From Linanthus parryae (lineage: Eukaryota > Streptophyta > Magnoliopsida > Ericales > Polemoniaceae), in contig JALGPY010000014.1 in the NCBI GenBank assembly GCA_023055425.1, positions 12,236,501 through 12,300,500 on the forward strand: 64,000 nt of DNA, read 5' to 3'. The notes below the pieces were generated by a model. It saw nothing but the letters and a program-made list of their open reading frames with translations, made no database searches and was not told the DNA's origin. Numbering within the stretch: the first letter of the stretch is position 1; the number at the start of each line of letters is the position of its first letter. Below are positions 55,874 through 64,000 of this stretch, piece by piece. Made by a program: the position numbers and the translations under genes.

Positions 55874-57397
55874 TGAAGGAGATGATTGTGTTGACCGTGG
55901 AGCCAAAATCTGTTACATCAGCCCTTTCACATCCTGATTGGTATGCTGCAATGGCTGAAGAAATCTCAATCCTTCATCAGAATGATACTTGGGACTTAGT
56001 TCCTAACCAACCTTACATCAATGTTGTGGGTTGTAAATGGGTGTTTAAGACAAAAATGACAGCTGCAGGTGCACTCGACAGATTGAAAGCCAGTCTCGTA
56101 GCTAAAGGATTTACTCAAATTCCAGGTATTAACTTTCATGAAACTTTCTCGCCTGTTTAAAACCAGCTACTATCCGGCTAGTTTTGACAGTGTCTTTTGC
56201 TAATTATTGGGAAATTCGATAATTAGATGTCAAAAATGTCTTTTTACATGGAAACTTAATGAGACAATCTTTATGGAGCAACCACCTGGATTCAAAGATT
56301 CCCATCATCCTAATTATGTGTGTTCTCTTAAGACGGCTCTCTATGGACTTCTTCAAGCACCACGAGCTTGGTTCGAAAGATTCGGCTCATTTCTAATCTT
56401 AATTGGGTTTACAAGCAGCTCGGCGGATACCTCTTTGTTCATTTACAATAATAAAGGAGAAGCAATCCTACTCTTAGTATATGTCGATGACATTATTGTC
56501 ACTGGTTCGATATCCTCCTCCGTTAATCATCTCATCCATCAAATCAGTCAAAAATTCGCCATGAAAGGATTTGGGGCCTCTTCACTATTTCCTTGGAGTA
56601 TGTGTGCAACAACTGCCCAACTGCTTTCTGCTACACTAGACAAAAATATGCGTGTGACATTCTCACGCGAGCACAATTGCAAGAGTGCAAACCTGTTACT
56701 ACTCTTATTTCAAATTCACAGTCGGCCCCTACTACGGATGACATTTTCCCTGATCCCGAGTTATACCACAACCTTGTTGGCAGCCTACAATATTTAACAT
56801 TCACTTGCCCAGATTTTTCATTTGCGGTCAACCATGTGTGCCAGTTCATGCAACAACCATATGTCTCTCACTTTAACATGGTGAAGAGAATACTTCTTTA
56901 TATCAAGGGCACAATACACCGTGGCATTCGGCTCTCACGTTCGTCATCCTTGAGATTATGCCCCTTCTCTGACGCTAATTGGGCTGGTTTTCCAAGAACA
57001 AGACGCTCCACAACAGGTTGCATTTCGTAGAACCAACAATCACGCGTTCCATCATTGAAGCTGAATATCGTGCCCTTGCCGCTGCCGTTGCTGAAGTTTC
57101 ATGGCTGACGTACCTTATGCGAGACATTGTTCTTGACCTTACACCTCCCCCAAGTGTATTATGTGATAATATTTCTGCACTACAACTTGTTATGAATCCA
57201 ACATTGCATGCTCGCACCAAAATTATTGAGCTAGACTACCACTTCGTGCGTGAGAAAGTGGCTGACGGGGCTGTTATAGTCCCCTCTGTTCACCAGGTTG
57301 CTGACATATTCACTACAGCACTTCCACGGTAACGTATCTAATTTTTGTGGTCCAAACCAGACTTAATGGTTAACCCACAGCCTAGTTTGAGGAGGGA
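55874..57397 (+). pseudogene. Copia D: RT-RNase H fragment
   Basis: The RT reads NDTWDLVPNQPYINVVGCKW, SLVAKGFTQIPGINFHETFS, then after shifts PPGFKDSHHPNYVCSLKTAL and LLVYVDDIIVTG, then LQYLTFTCPDFSF and DANWAGFPRTRRSTTG. RNase H ends with IIEAEYRALAAAVAEVSWL and HQVADIFTTALP. The front part of the element is missing. The first 21 bases (TTGAAGGAGATGATTGTGTT) match the start of the 3' LTR at 57398, so an LTR edge is fused directly to RT. Several frameshifts make it dead. Confidence 0.88.
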
Positions 57398-57700
57398 TAT
57401 TGAAGGAGATGATTGTGTTGAACTCGGAGCTAGCAATCAGCAAAGAAAATATGCTGATTGCATAATATCATGTCATGATTTGACCACAGATGGAAAACAT
57501 CTTGGCAACACAAAATCTGGAAGTGATCAAGGATAGATGGCAGGGATTATGGATCCATAATCATCAATTGGAATTTAATGAGAGATTGATTTAGGCTGTG
57601 ATTATGCTCAACATGTATGTTACTAGCTCTTGTATAAAAAGGCCATTATCATGTTGTACAAAATACACCAGCAGAGAATAACAAGACTACTCAATCCCAA
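57398..57700 (+). repeat. 3' LTR of copia D (partial)
   Basis: Follows the purine tract TTTGAGGAGGGATA and begins TTGAAGGAGATGATTG. It carries a TATAAAAAGG box near 57635. The right end is unclear because a gag fragment in the opposite direction follows. Confidence 0.6.
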
Positions 57701-58191
57701 GTTTCTCGGTTTATTGGTCTTGGACTAGTTGAGTGGGGGTTCGAGAAATTGCGAGGTTCGGAGTTCCAACGGTTATTCTTGGTGTTACTTGGTTGCTTCC
57801 CGCCTCTCCCATGACTCTGACTACCTTCAAATGAAGAAGAGCGATTTCCGAAGAAAGTCATATTTTGATTAGGGTAAGAGAGATTATTACTATTGCTTAG
57901 TGATTTCAGAGTCTCGTGACCTTGGAGCAATGGGACAAGTTCTTTGTATGATGGCGTTGGTGGATTGAGCATAGATGTGACAAATGCCTCATATCCTGAT
58001 CCAATTCCTTTCAATAGACCGAATACCTTGGCACAATCATCAACAGGCTTCGCGATTGCAGCTAGGTCATCACAAATACTTTTGAAAGTTTGTATGTAGC
58101 CAGACATCGATTGAGATTCCTTTCTATGTAGCTGTAAACGTTGAAGTAGATAGAACTCTCTTTCCTGTGAGTCTTGGGCCAGAGAGTCCAT
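57691..58191 (-). pseudogene. Copia gag fragment in reverse orientation
   Basis: The 166-codon minus frame matches the copia Gag capsid end: REFYLLQRLQLHRKESQSMS, GYIQTFKSICDDLAAI and YKELVPLLQGHETLKSL, followed by a Ser/Asn/Gly-rich tail (GRGGKQPSNTKNNRW) of the kind that precedes the zinc knuckle. No knuckle or protease follows. It is wedged between copia D and copia E, both on the other strand. Confidence 0.8.
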
Positions 58192-58217
58192 CCGGGAAAT
58201 TACTGTTCTAACCCCAT

Positions 58218-59666
58218 ACAGAGCTCAAGGCCTTGGAAAACAATCACACCTGGGAAATTACTGTTCTGCCCCCATGACATGATTCTGTTGGCTGCAAATG
58301 GGTATATAAAGTGAAGAACAAAGCAGATGGTACAGTGGAAAGATGCAAGACTTGTGGCAAAAGGGTTCACATCAAGGTCTAGATTACACAGAAACTTTCT
58401 CTCCAGTTGCAAAGCTACCAACATTGAAGTGTCTACTAGCTTTAGCAGCTACCTATGAATGGAGTTTAATGCAGATGGATGTAAACAATGCTTATTGCAA
58501 GGAAATTTTCCAGAATAAGTCTATATGGAATTGCCACAGGGTTACAAGGTTGAAGACATTTCATTTCACGAGTCACGTAATTTGGTGTGTAGACTTAAAA
58601 AGTCTTTATATGGTCTTAACCAGACTTCTAGAAAATGGTATAGCAAATTCTCTCAGACTCTTATGCAGATGGGAGTCACACAAAGTAAGTCTGATTATAC
58701 CTCGTTTACACTTCAAGCTTTTGATGCATTTACTGCACTTTTGGTATAGGTGGATGACATTGTTTTGACTGGAAGTGGTAAGAATTTCGAGTTGAATGAC
58801 AAATTTCAATTAAAAGATCTGGGACCATTACAGTATTTTCTGGGTTTTGAGATCTCCAGAAATGAAACAGGCATATATTTGTGTCTATAGAAGTTTGATG
58901 TGGATATGCTTCATGAAAGTGGTTACAGTGATTGCAAATCAGCTCCTACTCCCATGGAGGTTAATTTGAAACTGCAAAAGATGTCAAATGACTATCTTAA
59001 TGAAGCTTCTGCACTAAGTTACATAAGCTTTGTTGGCAAGTTGCTCTAATTGTGTAGCTCAAGACCAGACTTGTGCTTTGTTGTTCACAAACTTAGCCAA
59101 TATGTTCCAATACCTTCAGCTGAGCATTTGAAGGCTTTACATCATGTTCTCAGGTATTTGAAAGGCACCACAGGTCAAGGATTATTCTTACCTATTGAAA
59201 ATGAGGTTGTTTTGAAGGCCTATTCAGATGCTGACTGGGTTGGATGTGTGGATAGAAGAAGATCAACTACTGGGTATTTAGTTTATCTTGGGGATTGCTT
59301 AGTTTCTTAGAAATCAAAGAAACAAGCAGTAGTGTCAAGAATTTTTGTTGAGGCTGAGTACATGGGTCTTGCTGCTACCACTTGTGAGATACATTGGTTT
59401 CGTTTTCTTCTGAAAGATTTACATGTCACTATTCAGTCTCCTCCAGTTATATTTTGTGACAACAACTCAACCATTTATATTGCTCAGAACCCTGTATTTC
59501 ATGAACAAAGCACATTGAGTGTGATTGTCCCTTAGTGAGGGATTTGGTCAATGCTGGAGTATTGCAGCTGCTTCATGTTCCCTCTTCTCACCCGCTTGCT
59601 TATCTGCTTACCAAGCCCTTGTCTTATCCCATTTTCAGGTTTCTAAAGTCCAAGTTGGGAGTGTTG
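58218..59666 (+). pseudogene. Copia E: RT-RNase H fragment
   Basis: Opens with ELKALENNHTWEITVLPP, a stop, then VGCKWVYKVKNKADGT. Later come GLDYTETFSPVAKLPT, MQMDVNNAYCKEIF, LPQGYKVEDISF and CRLKKSLYGLNQTSRKWYSK. The catalytic motif reads V-stop-VDDIVLTG. It ends with GKLL, RPDLCFVVHKLSQYV, SDADWVGCVDRRRSTTGY and RNase H VEAEYMGLAATTCEIHWF. Multiple stops and shifts. It belongs to a different copia lineage from copia C by sequence. Confidence 0.88.
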
Positions 59667-60091
59667 TGTTAGGATTCTAGTACGTGAGAGACAAGAGAAA
59701 GCAAGAAAACAATAGCAAGATCAAGAACACAAATTTTACGTGGTTCACTAGTTTTGAGACTAGCTACATCCACGGCCAAACCAATTCAATTTATTGATGA
59801 GAAGCAAAACCAATTACAAGCACACACCCAAGTTATGACCATAGCATCTACGTATATACTAGTACAAGACTTGGAGCCCAAGTAATGTCCAAACTAATCC
59901 GAGACAAACTAGGAAATAATTCATCCTAAATTGTTTCCTAACCCAATAAGGACACTACCAAATATATTAGTCAAAGTAGACCCCTACAAAAAGAGATTCC
60001 TTGCTGCCAAAGTAATGTAAGTACTTCCAAAACTAAAAGCCTCCTTTGACCATCCCATGCTAGGATTTTTAATCAACCAAAAACCCTAACA
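59667..60091 (-). mobile_element. Solo LTR (425 bp) near the 3' end of copia E, reverse orientation
   Basis: Begins TGTTAGGATTCTAG and ends AAAACCCTAACA, flanked by TGTTG (59662-59666 and 60092-60096). Read on the minus strand it contains GGTTTGGCCGTGGATGTAGC and GAACCACGTAAAA, the motif shared with the LTRs at 28512 and 54065. The host copia E continues as GATATGTACACTCC after it. Confidence 0.9.
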
Positions 60092-60096
60092 TGTTG

Positions 60097-60440
60097 GATA
60101 TGTACACTCCAACTTGAGAGGGCATATTGGAAAATGGGGAAGTAATTGTCATTTTATATGAGTAGTTTCAGTAAGTATAGGGTGGTTATTTGTAGTTTTT
60201 GTTATCTTCTGTTGCCTTGTGGTTGGTATTTCTCTATTCTCTCTCATTCCTAGTCACCATTGTATGTGTCGTTTTGATGAAGTGACATCTGCTGATTTGT
60301 TGATTGGGATTTGAGGAGTTAGGGTTAGTTAAAAGGAGACTTTCCTCTTCCATTTCCTGTAACTTCTCATCAATGACGGACATGATTTTTCCCTCCATCT
60401 CTCTGTGATCCCTGGCTATGGCTTGTTTGAAGCTTTTCTG
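60097..60440 (+). repeat. End of copia E and its 3' LTR
   Basis: The purine tract region CAACTTGAGAGGGCATA (60110-60126) is followed by an LTR-like stretch beginning TTGGAAAATGGGG. The right boundary, near 60440, is set by the start of the segmental duplicate. Confidence 0.5.
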
Positions 60441-60445
60441 TTATA

Positions 60446-62530
60446 ACCATTACATTTCCACGGATGATAGTCAGTCTCATACAACCAAGCCCCTAGCTCG
60501 CCTCATGAGCTTTTTTCTGGCAATATATCCCTTTATCTGCAGCACCATACATGAAACAACCCTTGCCTCCAGAGCCTTAACTTTAGTACCAAGTTAGGTA
60601 TCCTTTTCCTGATCAAACTTAGCCATCCAGACTCCAAAAGGTCCCACATTTTACATTTCTACCATTTCAAAACTTAATGGTGGTATTCTACAAAATTAAA
60701 CCAGTTCAAAAAAGATAGAAAATAATGCATGGAAAGACGGCGCAAAGATGATTGACATAATGCAATGGTCTACTTAGTCTTGTTATGCCTTTAAAAGCCA
60801 GAAATCATGAGGTTACTAATATGACATAATCTTTAATCTAGCACAAGACACCTCAGCTGTTTCTAGACAAGTCAAAAGCCCTTGGACAGCCAGAAACATT
60901 TGACCAACGTGACTTATTAAGTTGACTAGCAGAGAGTCAGATTCGGGGGAGGATTCACATTCCAACAGGTGCATAAGGAGACGTAAGACAACAATGAACA
61001 GAGAAGCAGAAGGCAGAAACTTAATATTAATAGTGTAGAGGTAATATTAATGCCAATGAAGATTAATCATTCCCTTCTAATGTTTATAAGGAAGCTATTA
61101 GGACACAAACATTACATCAATGTGCTCTTTTCCGGTGCATACATTTTCCACACTAGATAGCTTTATCATAAAAAAAAATAAACAGTCGATGGTGTGCACT
61201 CCTTAGTGGATTCCCCTACTTGAGCCATGCCACGTAACAGGAAGTGATAGTAAAAGATAGAAATGTCGAGCCTCGTGATCGGGAATGCACAAGAGTTACA
61301 AATCATACCTTCCTCTAACCTGCCCCAGAACTTCGTGCTCTTGGGAACCATACCCTATCTCTGCCCCATCCTGGAAAAAAATAGTTTGAAACAAAGGTAA
61401 AATGAATCACTTTTTAACTTCTGGAAAATAATTAAATGGCCAGAACGACAACTTAAAGAAATTAAGGAAGCAATAAGGAAGATTACAAACTTTTTCCCAA
61501 TAAGAATTATCTTGGAGCCTCTCATTGACCAATAGTGATATGACAAAACCAACATAATAACAATTCCGTAGAAGATAGAAATTTAAAATTAACTGCAAAA
61601 AGGTAGTTTACCTGAAGACTATGCGGAGTAGCGAACTCAATAGCTAGCATGGCCGCACAACGCATTTTTGGAAACAACCAAGGCTACACAGTATGCACTG
61701 AGACAAGGAGGAAGAGCAGTAGTTAAAACTATGTAATTCGATAGTCACACTACGTAAGAGGAACCACTATCCTAATAATTTGACGCCGGGTAAAAACACC
61801 GAGCGAGGGTTTACAGCGGAATCAACAATGAAAAGGCAAAGAAACTAGGGCACAAAGCTCTCTAGAATTCAGAAATAATCAAATATCAAAAGTCTGCTGA
61901 AATTTACCCACAAGCAGGGTATAAATAGCTAAAACACATAATTTTGCCAAAAATAGAAAAATCTCAAAAACAATCCTAAATTAAAGTCCAAACAAAATAA
62001 AGACTCAGCAAAAAGATTCACCCAAATCGGGTTTTATTTGACCTCCTAATTAGTGAAATAAATATTACCAAAAATGAAAAAACGTTGATTTGGACCCCTA
62101 AATAACCGAATTTGACCAAATAAGGGCGGTGAACGTGATTTATCACGGATTCTGTTTAGAACGTCGTTTCCACTCAAAATTATGTATGATTTTGCGCGAT
62201 TCCGAGATCCTTCAATTCTGCCACTGATTCTGCGTTTTGACCGAAACTGCTTTTCAGAAGCTGTCGGATATTCCTTCGAAATTCTTTTTGCATCATAATT
62301 CTCCTTAAAAATATCCTAACGCCTCGGTACCTGTCAACAATGACGAGGATCATTGCATAAACGCCTGAGTAGCTTGTAGGCGGTTCACCCTCATTCATTC
62401 TGTCATCACTCATATTTCACATAGACGGTTACCATAAAACAATACACAGCTAAGTTTCACTGACTAGAATGAACTTAGATTTCCAAAAATCCTGTAAAAC
62501 TCAAGTGGACGGGGGAAGAGAGCTATAGAT
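60446..62530. repeat. Segmental duplication, copy 2
   Basis: Matches 32960-33075 and then 35640-37090 with scattered differences. It contains the exon-like fragments seen at 36377-36975 (here about 61311-61372, 61615-61690 and 62335-62420). The FRS relic is absent and a 515-bp LTR is inserted at 61781. Confidence 0.85.
61781..62295. mobile_element. Solo LTR (515 bp) inserted in the segmental duplicate
   Basis: Begins TGACGCCGGGTAAAAAC and ends TTTTTGCATCA, flanked by TAATT (61776-61780 and 62296-62300). The other duplicate copy lacks it (CCTAATAATTCTCC near 36841), which confirms both borders and shows the insertion came after the duplication. Confidence 0.88.
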
Positions 62531-62584
62531 GATTGATTGAACGGTCCTTTGCGTTTCTCTGACTAGAATGAACTTAGATTTCCA

Positions 62585-63754
62585 ACATTCAGCCGTTTAG
62601 CTTTATGACCGTTCATGAACGGTCCTTTGTGTTTCTCTGTATTTATACGCATCTCTTAGACACTCAGTTAATTTAATGAATCTAGATTATTCCTTTGTCG
62701 TTTACTTTGTTTCATTCGGCACATATTCATTATCATTACCACAAACCCTAAAACCATTTGTATGGTATCAGGGCCTCCCCTGTTATGCTCTCTACAGTTT
62801 CTACGGCGTCTTCCTCTTCCAATCTGCTTGCTCTCCTCTCTAATATCCATAACCTTATGCCTCACAAGCTCGACAGTATCAATTATGTCCTCCCGCACCA
62901 TCAACTCACTTCGATTCTCAAAACCTAGTCTCTTTTTAGGTTTCTGGACGGATCTCAGACGGCTCTGCCGCAGTATCTCACCGACGACGATGGTTCCGTC
63001 TCAACGACGGTGAACCCTGCTTACTCTACTTGGCATGTTCAAGATTAGGCCATCTTGACGCTTATTAATGCCACTCTTTCTGATGAGGCTCTCACTCTTG
63101 TTATTGGTGTTACAGACTCCAGATCTGCGTGGGTAACTCTTGGATCTCGTTATGCCTCTCTTTCTAGGTCACATATTTTACAGCTTAAATCCAATCTTCA
63201 AACAATCAAAAACATTCTGATTTTATTGATTTAAACATGCAAAAGTTGAAAACCTTGAGAGATAAGCTTGCTGCTTCATCTGTTTCAACCGATGATGAAG
63301 ATACATTACTATTTCCTCTAAATGGCCTTCCAATTGAATACAACTCTTTTCTCTCTTCGATTCGCACTCGCTCAACCCCACTCACTTTTCAAGATCTACA
63401 TGTTTTACTAAAATCGGACGAAAAAATGTTTGAGTCTCAACATAATTCCTCATCTAAACTGGGTCAACCTACTGCTTTTTACACAAATCAATCCTATTTT
63501 GCAAATCGCGGTCGTGGTGATCGATCTGGTCTTTCTCGTGGTAGTCCATCCTCTGGGTTTGTTAACTGCCGATATGGCCAAGGATCTGGTGGTCGTTTTG
63601 ACCACAACAGGGACATATCCAACTCTCGTGGAGGTTTTGGTCAAAACTTCACTGGTAAAATTAATGGTGATCGATTTTCTGCAAATTCTTACAACAATTT
63701 CAACAACTCTTCTTCTAAGAATTATGGGTTTGGTCGTGGTACCAAAACCCCAAT
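62585..63754 (+). pseudogene. Copia F: partial duplicate of copia C (LTR end and gag)
   Basis: Positions 62585-62755 match the copia C 5' LTR end and 62763 onward its primer site (TGGTATCAGGGCC). Gag follows: LLSNIHNLMPHKLDS in a shifted frame, then from 63237 MQKLKTLRDKLAASSVSTDD, RGRGDRSGLSRGSPSSGF and NNFNNSSSKNYGFGRG. It stops at TKTP because an LTR is inserted at 63755. It is very similar to 37926-38440, and copia C was evidently carried in the segmental duplication. Confidence 0.85.
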
Positions 63755-64000
63755 TGTTGGGTTTTGACGTAGGTAACGCAGCGGAATAACAAAAATTAAT
63801 CCTACTCAAAGCCCACCAAGGATCACAGGAAGAGACATCATAACATGATCAAGGACATAGAAGATGTGTACCTTTTGATTTGTGAGATCACACGAAGAAT
63901 GATGTCCTCGTCTCTACGGTTGATCCACGTCTAGAGGTGAGATCTAGATTCTTCCTTCAATCAAGTGCTAGCTTGAACCTTGGAGGAAGAGGGATGAAGA
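63755..64000 (-). mobile_element. LTR of another element, cut by the window edge
   Basis: TGTTGGGTTTTGACGTAGG starts abruptly inside copia F gag, after host CCAAT, a possible target duplication. It carries CGCAGCGGAATAAC and GTGTACCTTTTG stretches like the copia B LTR read in the same direction, which suggests minus orientation. The right end lies outside the window. Confidence 0.65.

Overview
The window looks like AT-rich, transposon-dense nuclear DNA from a flowering plant, probably a dicot. The evidence is Ty1/copia retrotransposons primed by initiator-Met tRNA, plant-type MITEs, a FAR1-related (FRS) relic, GT-AG introns and eukaryotic TATA boxes. The species cannot be named from sequence alone. 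I see no bacterial operons, CRISPR arrays or rRNA/tRNA genes.

The non-transposon core is a cluster of five ClpC-like (HSP100, AAA+) gene copies between 23.2 and 55.5 kb. Copy 1 is on the minus strand (23254-25848). It lies head-to-head with copy 2 (26670-32230), followed on the plus strand by copies 3 (45483-48076), 4 (49078-51476) and 5 (52833-55493). Copies 1-3 assemble into open four-exon genes of about 571, 578 and 577 aa. Copy 4 has lost most of exon 3 and carries a hydrophobic C-terminal tail. Copy 5 is a clear pseudogene. Chloroplast ClpC proteins are usually about 900 aa. All five copies lack the transit peptide, the Clp N-domain repeats, the UVR linker between the two ATPase modules and the ClpP-docking loop. 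The first ATPase module (D1) is damaged differently in each copy, while the second (D2) is well kept in copies 1-4. Decayed D2 fragments lie downstream of copies 2 and 3.

The rest is layered transposon insertion. From the left: copia A (1-3943), split by a 1.8-kb solo LTR; a gypsy-like LTR fragment; several foldback MITEs and a 1,042-bp PIF/Harbinger-like MITE (9872-10913). Next is a complete, very young copia B on the minus strand (11647-19596) with identical 469-bp LTRs and a TATTG target duplication, but a broken protease/pol. A small non-autonomous LTR element (28512-30885) sits in intron 3 of Clp copy 2. Copia C (37126-44538) carries a 2.0-kb solo LTR in its integrase region and a MITE in its 3' LTR. 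Copia fragments D and E and a reverse gag piece fill 55.9-60.4 kb. Segment 32960-38440 (non-coding sequence, the FRS relic, exon-like pieces and the start of copia C) reappears in reduced form at 60446-63754, so a segmental duplication flanks Clp copies 3-5.

The cluster thus appears to have grown by tandem duplication, with transposons invading introns, exons and one another. If expressed, the intact copies would be soluble, compact double-AAA+ ATPases driven mainly by D2 and not coupled to the ClpP protease. That function is inferred from motif content.
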